From positions 1-64,000 of the forward strand of contig NZ_JACFXY010000014.1 of the NCBI RefSeq assembly GCF_014946725.1: a stretch of 64,000 nt of DNA. Reading direction: 5' to 3'. This stretch comes from Mixta mediterraneensis (GTDB taxonomy: Bacteria; Pseudomonadota; Gammaproteobacteria; Enterobacterales; Enterobacteriaceae). Both the position numbers and the translations under genes were made by a program. The notes under the pieces were generated by a model that saw only the letters and a program-made list of their open reading frames with translations, was not told where the DNA came from and searched no databases. Positions 37,805 to 46,793 of the stretch are shown here, in pieces; position 1 is the first letter of the stretch, and the number at the start of each line of letters is the position of its first letter.

Positions 37805-38215
37805 TTAGTGCGCTAACGCAGCCTGGGGCTTTTTGCTGATCAGCCGATCAATACTGTAAGCGCCTGGCCCTACCAGACCTAATATCAGAAAACCACCGGC
37901 AATCGTCAGATTCTTTATAAACATCAACTGGTTGACGCCTTCTGCAAAGTTACTGTGAAACAGCAACGCTGTCAGAATAGTGAAACCGGCAGTAAACAGG
38001 GCAGTAAAACGGGTCAGAAAACCGAACAGAATAGCCAAACCACCACCCAGTTCCAGCAGTATCACCAGAGGCAGCATAAAGCCCGGCACGCCCATCACTT
38101 CCATATATTGCTGCGTCCCAGCATAGCCGGTGATTTTGCCCCAGCCAGCGGTAATAAACAGGACTGGCATCAGGATACGAGCCAGTAACAACCCAGCATC
38201 TTCGAATTTTTTCAT
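37805..38215 (-). CDS. yqjF: DoxX-family inner-membrane protein YqjF
   Basis: Four-helix DoxX membrane protein (136 residues) of uncertain reaction. In E. coli its promoter is the known sensor of dinitrotoluene-derived quinones through YhaJ. FITAGWGKITGYAGTQQYM, GVPGFMLPLVILLELGGGLA and LFHSNFAEGVNQLMFIKNL match E. coli closely. The second of two adjacent ATGs (38215) is chosen because GGAG lies 6 bases upstream; the first at 38218 adds one Met. A GC-rich hairpin (37746-37771) follows the gene and may limit read-through to yqjG. Confidence 0.94.
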   Translation of the reverse strand: MKKFEDAGLLLARILMPVLFITAGWGKITGYAGTQQYMEVMGVPGFMLPLVILLELGGGLAILFGFLTRFTALFTAGFTILTALLFHSNFAEGVNQLMFIKNLTIAGGFLILGLVGPGAYSIDRLISKKPQAALAH

Positions 38216-38383
38216 CATTATCTCCAGGACTAAAAGTCTGGCAGGACAAAGAGACCGTGCCGGTTAACCCCATTGATAGCAGCTTTGCCAGTCATTGGGT
38301 TGATAGCTGGAGATGATAGTCGCGTGCTGAAAAGGTTGTAAGCGAGATATATTGTCGAACTTTTTCAGAAAAACTGACAGTAG

Positions 38384-38410
38384 AAAGCCAGCCCAGTAGG
38401 GGCCAGCTTT
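38384..38410 (-). terminator. Possible terminator after yqjK
   Basis: On the minus strand, AAAGC...GCTTT enclose an inner GCCC/GGGG stem with a small internal loop, about 10 bases past the yqjK stop. The stem is interrupted and the T tract is short, so this is tentative. Confidence 0.4.
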
Positions 38411-38419
38411 AACAGGAGG

Positions 38420-38704
38420 TTAACGCTGAGGAAGTGCGGCTTTAAACATACGCCAGGTGCTCCACAGACCAAAGCCGCGTTTTGCCCATCGCATCAGCTT
38501 ATTCGGGCTGCGGACGGACCAGATAGCCAGGGCGCTACTACCAATAGCCAGATAACGTCGTATGCTGAGAAAAGTCAGCCAGCCACGATCGTAATGCGCT
38601 GTGCCATAAAGCCAGTCACGGCGCGCGGCGCTTAAGTCCAGTCGCTGTTGCTGCACCTGGTTAAGCAGCTCATGGATGCGTTCTTCACGTTCGCGGCGAC
38701 TCAT
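38420..38704 (-). CDS. yqjK: YqjK-like protein
   Basis: Small basic protein (94 residues) of unknown function. Charged helical N-terminus MSRREREERIHELLNQVQQQ is followed by RRDWLYGTAHYDRGWLTFLSIRRYLAIGSSALAIW with one possible membrane helix. Its start overlaps the yqjE stop by one base (TAATG). Last gene of the yqjC-D-E-K run. Confidence 0.92.
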   Translation of the reverse strand: MSRREREERIHELLNQVQQQRLDLSAARRDWLYGTAHYDRGWLTFLSIRRYLAIGSSALAIWSVRSPNKLMRWAKRGFGLWSTWRMFKAALPQR

Positions 38705-39099
38705 TAGCGTTCCTCTTCAAGCAATGCACGATCGGTTTCCAGTTCTTTTCGCGTATGACGTAGCAGCGTAGATTGACGTGTCTTATGTAACGTCCAGAGT
38801 CCGAGGATCAACGCCAGCGCGAACAGAACAGCGGTCGTGATGCCAATCGCCATCAAACGATATTGCGCATCCACCGCCCAGATAATCAGCACCATCAGGC
38901 TCATCAAACCAAATGCGGTGAATAACATCGTCAAGCCAACCATGATTAATAACTGAATCAGATTCGCTTTTTCTTCTTCCAGCTCCGCGACGGCCAGACG
39001 TACACGCGTTTCAACCATGCCAACCAGCGTAGTAACGATACGCTGGCCAATATTAATGACCCCTTTGCCCGGGCCCTGGTTCTGTTGTGATTCAGCCAT
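38704..39099 (-). CDS. yqjE: YqjE, phage holin III-superfamily membrane protein
   Basis: Inner-membrane protein (131 residues) with two helices (about 50-72 and 80-102) between a charged N-terminus and the C-terminal RKELETDRALLEEER coiled segment. Stress-related in E. coli but function unknown. Two bases separate it from yqjD. Confidence 0.93.
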   Translation of the reverse strand: MAESQQNQGPGKGVINIGQRIVTTLVGMVETRVRLAVAELEEEKANLIQLLIMVGLTMLFTAFGLMSLMVLIIWAVDAQYRLMAIGITTAVLFALALILGLWTLHKTRQSTLLRHTRKELETDRALLEEER

Positions 39100-39101
39100 A
39101 A

Positions 39102-39407
39102 TTAGCGCCGCGAGATGAGGATACCCAGCGCGACGCCAATGGCTGCACCGATACCAACACCATGCCAGGGGTTTTCACGCACGTAGCCTTCGGCTTTCTG
39201 TGCGGCTTCACGGGTGGTCGCTGCCAGGCGTTCGCCTGACTCACCCAGACGCTCACGCGAACTCTCTAACGCCACGCGCGCTTTGTTGCGCAGTTTGTCC
39301 AGTTCACCTTTTGATTTGTCTGTACTGCTGCTTAACACCTCTTCCAGGGTATCAGCCAGATTTTTTAGCTCAGCACGCAGATGTTCAGACGATGCATCTT
39401 TAGACAT
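39102..39407 (-). CDS. yqjD: Membrane-anchored ribosome-binding protein YqjD (DUF883/ElaB family)
   Basis: Tail-anchored protein that in E. coli binds stationary-phase ribosomes and inhibits growth when overproduced. The 101 residues have a long amphipathic helix (ALESSRERLGESGERLAATT) followed by the conserved ENPWHGVGIGAAIGVALGIL and a C-terminal membrane anchor ending SRR. AAAGGAGTAATTC precedes the ATG. Confidence 0.95.
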   Translation of the reverse strand: MSKDASSEHLRAELKNLADTLEEVLSSSTDKSKGELDKLRNKARVALESSRERLGESGERLAATTREAAQKAEGYVRENPWHGVGIGAAIGVALGILISRR

Positions 39408-39442
39408 GAATTACTCCTTTAACCTCAGTAGATTGGATACGA

Positions 39443-39817
39443 TTAATAAGGCTCCGCCTGTAACTTTTTCAGTTCGCGGCGTGCTTCTTCCAGTTTTTGT
39501 TCACGTTTAGCAATCTTATCCTTGTCTTTACCGTCCTGGCGCTCTGCTTTAAGTTCGCGTTCGCGCTCGGCAACTTTCTGTTTCTGCGTATTGATTCTTT
39601 CCAGATGCGCCGCTTCAAGTTTTTTATCGGTACAGTTGGCGCGAACTTCGGTTAAGGCGCGCTCCAAACCGTTAACGCGGCGCTGATTGTTATGCTTCTG
39701 CGCCATGTCAATTTCTTGCATAATATTCTCTTCTTTTTGCTGACAGAGCGACTCTCCTGCCATCAGCGAGCCTGAAAGAGAAAAGAGTGTGAATCCCAGC
39801 AATAATTTATGTTTCAT
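39443..39817 (-). CDS. yqjC: YqjC, DUF1090 periplasmic protein
   Basis: Exported, highly charged helical protein (124 residues; E. coli 122) of unknown function. Signal peptide about 1-20 (MKHKLLLGFTLFSLSGSLMA), then two cysteines (CQQKEENIMQEI and VRANCTDKK) that may form a disulfide. A long coiled-coil (ERERELKAERQDGKDKDKIA) follows. The ATG at 39817 fits the signal peptide; a longer in-frame start is not supported. Confidence 0.92.
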   Translation of the reverse strand: MKHKLLLGFTLFSLSGSLMAGESLCQQKEENIMQEIDMAQKHNNQRRVNGLERALTEVRANCTDKKLEAAHLERINTQKQKVAERERELKAERQDGKDKDKIAKREQKLEEARRELKKLQAEPY

Positions 39818-40015
39818 CAGGCTGATTACCTTCCATTGTGACTTAACCTGTGACTGACCGGATAAAGTGTAATCCGGATGAGCCTTTACTTTACTTATTC
39901 CTAAAGCATAGACACCAGCAGGTAAAAGTTCAAAGAACACGAGGAGATACAGAAAGTTCCAGGCCACAACGCTTTGTGCGCTGTAGCCGGGATCCTTACG
40001 AGGAAAAAGAAGTGG

Positions 40016-40363
40016 CTACGCCAGTGACAGGCGGTCAGCTTGATCGTGTTGCGCCACAATAAAACCTTGCGGCAGCAGGCGGCGTAGGACTTTTTGTGCC
40101 GCCAGACTTTGCTCTTCGCTGTCGAAATGGATCACCAGCGCATTACCAGAAGGCGTAATGCTTTTGATACGAATACCCTGTGCGGTGAGCTGTTGGTAAA
40201 GATAGAAACCATCAGGTAAGGGCGTACCAGCATGCGAAACACGGATTTGTACCACCGTTTCATGACGCATCAACGTGGGTGCCAGACTCAGTGCGATCAG
40301 CACGAACACGCCGCCAGTTATCCAGGGTAGCCAACGCTTTTGAAAACCTTTCAGCATGAACAT
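40016..40363 (-). CDS. mzrA: EnvZ/OmpR regulator MzrA
   Basis: Small inner-membrane protein (115 residues) that in E. coli contacts EnvZ and links the Cpx response to OmpR output. One membrane helix (about 12-32, [19 protein letters not shown]) is followed by a periplasmic domain with [20 protein letters not shown] and [20 protein letters not shown]. It starts within TAATG at the yqjA stop. About 12 residues shorter than E. coli MzrA, mainly at the C-terminus. Confidence 0.92.
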   Translation of the reverse strand: MFMLKGFQKRWLPWITGGVFVLIALSLAPTLMRHETVVQIRVSHAGTPLPDGFYLYQQLTAQGIRIKSITPSGNALVIHFDSEEQSLAAQKVLRRLLPQGFIVAQHDQADRLSLA

Positions 40364-41040
40364 TACTCAGCTTTCCCGTTTTGGCTGGCCTGACGTTTAC
40401 GCCACAACACAATTAAAGAACCCACCAAACCAATCACCAACAGCACCAGCGGCAGCATCATCAGAAAGAACATCAGTTCATCTTCATAGCGGCGGAAAAT
40501 TGGCGTTTTGCCTAACGCGAAGCCCAGCACTGTAAGAATGACGACCCATAAGAAGGCGCTTACCCAGTTGAAAAATTGAAAGCGGGCGGTATTCAAGCCG
40601 GAAAGGCCAGCAATGGTAGGCAGCAAGGTGCGCACAAAAGCAATAAAGCGGCCAATTAGCAGGGCTGATAAGCCGTGGCGATGAAACAGACTGTGCGCGC
40701 GTTGGTGATACTGGGCGGGAAGATGAGACAACCATTTTTGTACTGTGGGCGTATTACCCAGCCAGCGGCCCTGAATGTAACTTACCCAGCAGCCCAGACT
40801 TGCGCCAGTAGTGAGAACTAAGATAGTCAGCGGAAAACTCATGGTTCCTTTGGCAATTAGCACGCCTACTAAAATCAGCAGACTATCACCAGGCAGGAAA
40901 GCAGCGGGTAATAAACCGTTTTCCAGGAACAAAATCATGAACAATACATCGTAAATTGCCCATACCAGCGTTGGATCGGAAAGAGTTTCATAATCCTGTT
41001 GCCACAAGGCATGCAGCAACGCTTGCAAAATATCCATCAA
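40363..41040 (-). CDS. yqjA: DedA-family membrane protein YqjA
   Basis: DedA/SNARE-associated family transporter. E. coli YqjA supports alkaline-pH tolerance and membrane energetics, and DedA proteins are implicated in undecaprenyl-phosphate or phospholipid flipping. The 225 residues show about five helices and the signatures [20 protein letters not shown] (acidic residue at about 37) and [20 protein letters not shown] (conserved arginines). Cotranscribed with mzrA; Cpx-regulated in E. coli. Confidence 0.94.
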   Translation of the reverse strand: MMDILQALLHALWQQDYETLSDPTLVWAIYDVLFMILFLENGLLPAAFLPGDSLLILVGVLIAKGTMSFPLTILVLTTGASLGCWVSYIQGRWLGNTPTVQKWLSHLPAQYHQRAHSLFHRHGLSALLIGRFIAFVRTLLPTIAGLSGLNTARFQFFNWVSAFLWVVILTVLGFALGKTPIFRRYEDELMFFLMMLPLVLLVIGLVGSLIVLWRKRQASQNGKAE

Positions 41041-41360
41041 TCATTCCTGAACATCATTGTTAAACATGTCCCGAGGGACTTAAGCGCAGGCCGACATTTG
41101 GTTATCGATTTTAGGAGCGCAGCCTGAGCAGATTTTTCCGGATCCATCCGAAATTGATTGTTAAATCAGCGACTTTATAAAGCCCTGTCGCAAAGGGTAA
41201 GGAAAGGGCGATAACTGTAACAAAAATCATGCGATCGAGACAGGGGAAACTGCCCGGCGAAGGGGAGTTTTACCCTGTGAGCCGGCATGTAAAAAGGAGC
41301 TTTACATGACCTGACACTATTGCAGTTTAACTGACCAGAAAGGGCGCATTTTCAACGGGA
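41041..41360. other. exuR/yqjA intergenic region
   Basis: 320 bases without a gene. It should hold the yqjA promoter. A perfect 8-bp hairpin, CATGTAAA/TTTACATG at 41286-41308, has AAGGAGC in its loop and could act as a weak terminator or a dyad site. No clear CpxR tandem box was found. Confidence 0.45.
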
Positions 41361-42134
41361 TCAACGTGGCGTATTCGAACCATCTGGCAGGATGACCGGA
41401 TTCTCACCAAACATGTAACGGTCCACATTAAATTCAAAATCATCGGCAGTGGCGTTAAACAGCATCTGCTTAGTATTTTCCAAATGATGCCACATCGCCA
41501 GTTTACTGGCGGCGGGATCTTTGCGCATCAGTGCTTTCAGGATTTGATCGTGATCGTCGCACCAGCTCAGAATGCTGCGCTGGTCGATATGTTCGTGGAG
41601 TTTAATCCAGTAAGGATTATGCAGGCGATGCAGCCACATTTTTTCGACAATGGCGGCTAATGCGCTGTTTTGTGTGGACTGCGCAATACGTACATGGAAC
41701 TGCATGTCCCATTCTGAATCGCGAAAATGGTCTTCCTGGCGGGCTTTCTCCTGGATTGCCATTAATTCGATGATGTCCTGGCGGGTGACTTGCGTGGCCG
41801 CAAACTCGGCGACATTACTTTCGATAAGCTGCCGTGCCTGAAGCAGCTCAAAGGGACCAAAAGAGGCGAATTCTAACTGGTTGAATGTTGCAACACGATT
41901 TTGTTGCTGACTGGCGATGACGTGAATACCTGAGCCTTTACGCACCTCAACGTAGCCTTCCACTTCCAGCATAATGATGGCTTCACGCACCACGGTACGG
42001 CTCACTTCCATCTCTTCAGCAATCAACCGTTCAGCCGGTAACTTATCGCCAATGGAATAACCGCCACTCTCAATGCGGCTTTTTAATGCGCTAGCCAGCT
42101 GTTGATAAAGTCGACGGGGTTCGGTGATTTCCAT
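41361..42134 (-). CDS. exuR: Hexuronate-regulon repressor ExuR (GntR/FadR family)
   Basis: Represses exuT and uxaCBA until galacturonate-derived metabolites are present. The 257 residues (E. coli 258) contain a winged helix-turn-helix (about 10-70, [41 protein letters not shown]) and an all-helical FCD effector domain (about 95-235) with metal-ligand histidines in MQFHVRIAQ and MWHHLENTK. An ExuR-like operator lies 27 bases upstream, pointing to autoregulation. Confidence 0.96.
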   Translation of the reverse strand: MEITEPRRLYQQLASALKSRIESGGYSIGDKLPAERLIAEEMEVSRTVVREAIIMLEVEGYVEVRKGSGIHVIASQQQNRVATFNQLEFASFGPFELLQARQLIESNVAEFAATQVTRQDIIELMAIQEKARQEDHFRDSEWDMQFHVRIAQSTQNSALAAIVEKMWLHRLHNPYWIKLHEHIDQRSILSWCDDHDQILKALMRKDPAASKLAMWHHLENTKQMLFNATADDFEFNVDRYMFGENPVILPDGSNTPR

Positions 42135-42160
42135 GGCGCGATCCAGAATGGCAAACGGGT

Positions 42161-42178
42161 AAGTTGTTATACCACCTT
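42161..42178. promoter_or_regulatory. ExuR-like operator upstream of exuR
   Basis: AAGTTGTTATACCACCTT fits the ExuR/UxuR consensus palindrome AAATTGGTATACCAATTT at 13 of 18 positions, with the central TATACCA intact. Confidence 0.7.
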
Positions 42179-42221
42179 GCAGTGAGAGAGGAAAAGGGCT
42201 GGCAGCAACCAGCCCGATAGA

Positions 42222-43526
42222 TTAACTGCTAATAGCTGCGCCTTGCGGTGCCTGCACTTCCTGCTCCAGTTCAGAGATCGGTTTGTTTTTCAAAACGGTC
42301 CAGATAACAATCGCGCCCAGTAAGTCAAACACGGCCAGTGCGGCAAACAGCGGGCTAAAGCCAAGCGTATCAGCTAACGCACCCACGACCAGTGCAAACA
42401 GGGTGCTGGCGGTCCAGGCTGCCATGCCGGTTAAACCGTTCGCGGTAGCGACTTCATTGCGACCAAACACGTCGGAAGAGAGGGTGATTAGCGCGCCGGA
42501 TAATGCCTGATGCGCGAAACCGCCGACACACAGCAGAGCGATAGCCACATAAGGACTGGTGAACAATCCGATGGTGCCAGGACCAATCATCAGCACCGCA
42601 CCTATTGTGACCACCAGTTTACGTGACACGATCAGATTTACGCCAAACCAGCGCTGAAACAGCGGAGGCAAATATCCACCCAATATGCAGCCAATATCGG
42701 CAAACAGCATCGGCATCCAGGCGAACAGGGCGATTTCCTTCAGATTAAAACCATAAACCTTAAACATAAACAGCGGAATCCACGCGTTAAAGGTTCCCCA
42801 TGCCGGTTCGGCGAGAAAGCGCGGCAGTGCAATGCCCCAGAACTGTCGATTCCGCAGGATCTGTCGGACCGACATTTTGCGCGTATTGCCGGTTTGATGC
42901 TGCGCCTCCTGACCGGCAAGGATATAGTGGCGCTCTTCTTCGCTCAGTTTGGTTTGTTGTTTAGGATGTTTATAGAAAACCAGCCAGCACAGTGCCCAGA
43001 CCATGCTTAACACACCCGTGATGATAAAGGCCATTTGCCAGCTGTGCGCCATTATCGCCCAGACGACTAAAGGCGGTGCCAGCATGGCGCCAATTGATGA
43101 ACCCACGTTGAAATAGCCTACCGCTACTGAACGCTCTTTGGCAGGGAACCATTCGCTGCTGGCCTTCAGACCAGCCGGGATCATAGCGGCTTCGGCTGCG
43201 CCTACCGCGCCACGCGCTAAGGCAAATCCTCCCCAGCTGCCTGCCATCGCAGTCGCGGCGCAGAACAGGGCCCACAGTACAGCGAAAACGGCGTAGCCAA
43301 TTTTGGTTCCAAGCAGGTCCAGCACATAACCGGCGACTGGCTGCATCAGGGTATAACAGGCCGAATAGGCGGCGATGATGTAGGAATATTGCTGCGTGGT
43401 GATATGCAGCTCTGTTTGCAACGTGGGTGCTGCCACCGCGATGGTGTTTCTTGTCAGATACCCCAGCACTGTGCCGAGTGTGACCAGGCCGATCATATAC
43501 CATCGTAGCCCTTTGATCTTACGCAT
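42222..43526 (-). CDS. exuT: Hexuronate (galacturonate/glucuronate) transporter ExuT
   Basis: Proton symporter of the major facilitator superfamily (anion:cation symporter branch) with 12 predicted helices over 434 residues. Visible signatures are MIGLVTLGTVLGYLTRNTIA in helix 1, the helix 2-3 loop region DLLGTKIGYA, and GAAEAAMIPAGLKASSEWFP. It imports hexuronates for the isomerase pathway encoded alongside. Separate promoter, divergent from uxaC. Confidence 0.96.
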   Translation of the reverse strand: MRKIKGLRWYMIGLVTLGTVLGYLTRNTIAVAAPTLQTELHITTQQYSYIIAAYSACYTLMQPVAGYVLDLLGTKIGYAVFAVLWALFCAATAMAGSWGGFALARGAVGAAEAAMIPAGLKASSEWFPAKERSVAVGYFNVGSSIGAMLAPPLVVWAIMAHSWQMAFIITGVLSMVWALCWLVFYKHPKQQTKLSEEERHYILAGQEAQHQTGNTRKMSVRQILRNRQFWGIALPRFLAEPAWGTFNAWIPLFMFKVYGFNLKEIALFAWMPMLFADIGCILGGYLPPLFQRWFGVNLIVSRKLVVTIGAVLMIGPGTIGLFTSPYVAIALLCVGGFAHQALSGALITLSSDVFGRNEVATANGLTGMAAWTASTLFALVVGALADTLGFSPLFAALAVFDLLGAIVIWTVLKNKPISELEQEVQAPQGAAISS

Positions 43527-43689
43527 CCTCTACCTCTTCCAGTTCTGTATGCGGACTTGCCGCTGTTGTTATCTGGAGCGGGACAACTCGTGATATAGCT
43601 CTGCTCACGCCCGCAGGTCCTGTAAAGCGACCTTTTTTTACCTTGTCTTTAGGTGTGCCTTTACGATGCACACGATGGAGCGAGAGCCT

Positions 43690-43707
43690 AACTTGTTATA
43701 CAACTTT
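43690..43707. promoter_or_regulatory. ExuR-like operator on the exuT side
   Basis: AACTTGTTATACAACTTT is a near-perfect palindrome with the TATAC core of the ExuR/UxuR consensus, 164 bases upstream of exuT. Confidence 0.7.
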
Positions 43708-43834
43708 AAAAGTTGAGAGCCATCACAAAAACCCTCACTGCCTTATGGGATACTTTAATCCCATGTTACGACAGCCATTTAGCCCTCAGCAGGCGGCAAA
43801 AGTGTCCATAAACGTAAAGTTTTACTGCGCATTA

Positions 43835-43850
43835 TGTGAGCGAGATCGCA
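43835..43850. promoter_or_regulatory. CRP-like site
   Basis: TGTGAGCGAGATCGCA matches TGTGA-N6-TCACA with one mismatch. Cyclic-AMP control is known for the E. coli exu/uxa genes. Confidence 0.65.
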
Positions 43851-43870
43851 AAGAATTCTTCTGCTGGCTA

Positions 43871-43889
43871 AAATTGGTATGATAACTTT
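43871..43889. promoter_or_regulatory. ExuR-like operator overlapping the uxaC promoter
   Basis: AAATTGGTATGATAACTTT has a perfect left half-site and a degenerate right half. It contains TATGAT (43878-43883), a plausible -10 element, so ExuR binding would block polymerase. Confidence 0.65.
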
Positions 43890-43922
43890 GGATCTAGAGG
43901 TTCAGCCTGAGAGGAAGTGAGC

Positions 43923-45338
43923 ATGCCGCGTTTTATGACCGAAGATTTTTTGCTGGATACCGAGTTTTCCCGTCGTCTTTATCACGACTACGCGAAAGAT
44001 CAGCCGATTTTCGATTATCACTGCCATCTGCCACCGCAGCAGATTGCCGAAAATTATCGTTTCGCCAATCTTTATGACATTTGGCTGAAAGGCGATCACT
44101 ACAAATGGCGTGCAATGCGTGCCAACGGTGTGCCGGAAGCATTTTGTACAGGTGATGCCAGCGATCGGGAAAAATTTAACGCCTGGGCGCGCACGGTGCC
44201 GCATACCATTGGCAACCCACTTTATCACTGGACGCATCTCGAACTGCGCCGTCCTTTCGGCATCTCCGACACGCTGTTGTCTGAAAAAACCGCCGATAAC
44301 ATCTGGGATCGCTGTAATGATCTGCTGGCGCAGGATGAATTTACGACGCGCGGCATCATGAAGCAGATGAACGTAAAAATGGTGGGCACTACTGACGATC
44401 CGCTCGACGATCTGTCACATCATCGCGCACTGGCGGATGACACCCATTTTGATGTCAAAGTGCTGCCGAGCTGGCGTCCGGATAAAGCCTTCAATATTGA
44501 AGCCGAAACCTTTTTACCGTGGGTCCAGAACCTGGAGCGTATTGCTGACATCAGCGTGCAGCGCTTCGATGACTTGCTGCGAGCGTTGAGTCAACGTCTG
44601 GATTACTTCGCAGCGCATGGCTGTAAAGTGTCCGATCACGCGCTGGATGTGGTGTGTTACGCCGAGGCGGATAACGCCACGCTTGATGCTATTCTGTCGC
44701 GTCGCCTGGGCGGTACGGCACCGAATCCACAGGAAACTGCACAGTTTAAAACCGCCGTTCTGGTCTGGCTGGGTAGCGAATATGCCCGTCGCGGCTGGGT
44801 TCAGCAATATCATATTGGTGCGTTGCGTAATACCAACCGCCGTCAATATGAATTGCTCGGCCCGGATGTCGGCTTTGACTCCATCAACGATCAGCCGGTA
44901 GCGGAACCGCTGGCACGTTTACTTGGCGCACAGAATCTGCATAACGCATTGCCAAAAACCATTCTTTATTGCCTGAATCCGCGTGACAACGAAGTGATTG
45001 CTACCATGGCGGGCAATTTTCAGGGCGAAGGCGAAGCGGGGAAAATGCAGTTTGGTTCGGCCTGGTGGTTTAACGATCAGCTCGATGGTATGCAGCGACA
45101 GATGACGCAACTGGCGCAGATTGGTTTGCTAAGCCGCTTCGTTGGTATGCTGACCGACAGCCGCAGTTTTCTGTCTTATACGCGCCATGAATATTTTCGT
45201 CGGCTGTTGTGTCAGATGATGGGACACTGGGTTGAACGAGGCGAAGCGCCCGCTGACGAAGCCTTGTTGGGTCAGATGGTACAGAACATCTGCTTCAATA
45301 ACGCCCGCGATTACTTCGGCATTGAGCTGGGAGTCTGA
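43923..45338 (+). CDS. uxaC: Uronate isomerase
   Basis: Converts D-galacturonate to D-tagaturonate and D-glucuronate to D-fructuronate, the first step of the Ashwell pathway. The 471-residue amidohydrolase-fold enzyme has metal motif [14 protein letters not shown] near residue 31, [13 protein letters not shown] near 157 and [17 protein letters not shown] near the C-terminus. The ATG at 43923 is preferred over GTG at 43917 because GAGGAAG lies 6 bases upstream. First gene of uxaC-uxaB-uxaA. Confidence 0.97.
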   Translation: MPRFMTEDFLLDTEFSRRLYHDYAKDQPIFDYHCHLPPQQIAENYRFANLYDIWLKGDHYKWRAMRANGVPEAFCTGDASDREKFNAWARTVPHTIGNPLYHWTHLELRRPFGISDTLLSEKTADNIWDRCNDLLAQDEFTTRGIMKQMNVKMVGTTDDPLDDLSHHRALADDTHFDVKVLPSWRPDKAFNIEAETFLPWVQNLERIADISVQRFDDLLRALSQRLDYFAAHGCKVSDHALDVVCYAEADNATLDAILSRRLGGTAPNPQETAQFKTAVLVWLGSEYARRGWVQQYHIGALRNTNRRQYELLGPDVGFDSINDQPVAEPLARLLGAQNLHNALPKTILYCLNPRDNEVIATMAGNFQGEGEAGKMQFGSAWWFNDQLDGMQRQMTQLAQIGLLSRFVGMLTDSRSFLSYTRHEYFRRLLCQMMGHWVERGEAPADEALLGQMVQNICFNNARDYFGIELGV

Positions 45339-45340
45339 TC

Positions 45341-46789
45341 ATGCAGCGGCTAAATCGTCACGACTTTCCCGGCGCCCATTATAGCGAACGCGTCATTCAG
45401 TTCGGTGAAGGTAACTTTTTACGTGCGTTTATCGACTGGCAAATCGACTGGCTAAATGAACACCAGGGTATTGATGCCGGGATTGTGGTCGTGCGGCCGC
45501 GTAATCGTGAAGTCAGCGACAGCCTGAATCAGCAGGATGGCCTGTACACCACGCTGATTCGGGGACTCAATGACCAGGGCGAGCAGGTCAGTGAAAAGCG
45601 GTTGATCCGCAGTCTGAACCGTGAAATTCAGCCTTATAAACAGTTCGATGATTTTCTGGCGCTTGCCAGAAATGCACAGATACGTTTCGTATTTTCCAAT
45701 ACGACCGAAGCCGGTATCGCTTTGGTCGAAACGGACACATTAGCCGATCAACCCGCCGCCAGCTTTCCTGGCAAGCTGACGCAACTGCTGTGGGCGCGCT
45801 TCAACCATTTTAAGGGCGCAAGCGATAAAGGCTGGCTGATCCTGCCGTGTGAATTGATCGATCATAATGGTGATACGCTGCGCGAAATGGTACTGCGGTA
45901 TGCGGATCGCTGGCAGCTTACGCAGGAATTTAAAGCGTGGGTCAACCAGCATTGCGCGTTCTACAACACGCTGGTGGATCGCATTGTGACTGGCTTTCCC
46001 CCGGAAAGCGCGCAGCTTGCAGCGCAGCTGGGCTACGAAGATCGCTATCTGGTAGCGGGTGAAGTTTATTACCAGTTTGTGATCCAGGGGCCAGCCATTC
46101 TGGCTGATGAACTCAGACTGGATGCACTGGCTCCCCAGGTGCGAATGGTGGAAGACATCACGCCCTATAAAGCACAGAAAGTTGCGATCCTGAATGGTGC
46201 GCATACCGCGATGGTTCCGGTGGCCTGTCTTGCCGGGCTGGAAAGCGTGGGCGAAGCGATGGATGATACAGCGATTGCTGGCTTTATTGATGATTTGTTG
46301 CGTCAAGAGGTGATCCCAACGCTGGATCTGCCGCGTCATGAGCTCCATGCCTTTGCCGATGCGGTACAGCGCCGCTTCCGTAATCCTTTTATCCATCACG
46401 CCTTATTGTCGATCGCCCTGAATGGCATGACCAAGTTTCGCACGCGGTTACTCGCGCCGCTGCTGGCATCGCATCAGCAGTCCGGCAAATGGCCGCAGCG
46501 CCTGACCTTCGCCTTTGCCGCCTTAATCGCTTTTTATCGTGGCGAGTCAGATAAAAAAAGCTGGCCGCTGCAAGATGAAGCGCAATGGTTACAGCGCTAC
46601 GCCGAAGGCTGGTCGGCATTGAAAGCTGGCCAGATTACTCCCGAACAGCTGGTAAGTAGCGTGTTAAGCGACGCGCAACACTGGGGAGAAGATTTAACCC
46701 TGCAACCGGGATTAGTGGCAGCGGTTACTCATCACCTGCAAAACATCATCGCCCACGGAATGCGTAAGGCGCTGAGTCAACTGAGATAA
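45341..46789 (+). CDS. uxaB: Altronate oxidoreductase (tagaturonate reductase)
   Basis: NADH-dependent reduction of D-tagaturonate to D-altronate. A polyol-dehydrogenase-family enzyme of 482 residues (E. coli 483): N-terminal Rossmann domain with [16 protein letters not shown], and C-terminal helical domain with [16 protein letters not shown] containing the catalytic-type Asn/His. It starts 2 bases after the uxaC stop. Confidence 0.97.
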   Translation: MQRLNRHDFPGAHYSERVIQFGEGNFLRAFIDWQIDWLNEHQGIDAGIVVVRPRNREVSDSLNQQDGLYTTLIRGLNDQGEQVSEKRLIRSLNREIQPYKQFDDFLALARNAQIRFVFSNTTEAGIALVETDTLADQPAASFPGKLTQLLWARFNHFKGASDKGWLILPCELIDHNGDTLREMVLRYADRWQLTQEFKAWVNQHCAFYNTLVDRIVTGFPPESAQLAAQLGYEDRYLVAGEVYYQFVIQGPAILADELRLDALAPQVRMVEDITPYKAQKVAILNGAHTAMVPVACLAGLESVGEAMDDTAIAGFIDDLLRQEVIPTLDLPRHELHAFADAVQRRFRNPFIHHALLSIALNGMTKFRTRLLAPLLASHQQSGKWPQRLTFAFAALIAFYRGESDKKSWPLQDEAQWLQRYAEGWSALKAGQITPEQLVSSVLSDAQHWGEDLTLQPGLVAAVTHHLQNIIAHGMRKALSQLR

Positions 46790-46793
46790 CGCT

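Larger units (their letters stand above)
43527..43922. promoter_or_regulatory. Divergent exuT/uxaC control region
   Basis: 396 bases holding two ExuR-like sites (43690-43707 and 43871-43889) and one CRP-like site (43835-43850). The CRP site is 88 bases and the nearer ExuR site 34 bases from the uxaC start. This arrangement is what is expected for cAMP-activated, ExuR-repressed hexuronate genes. No other gene is visible. Confidence 0.7.
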
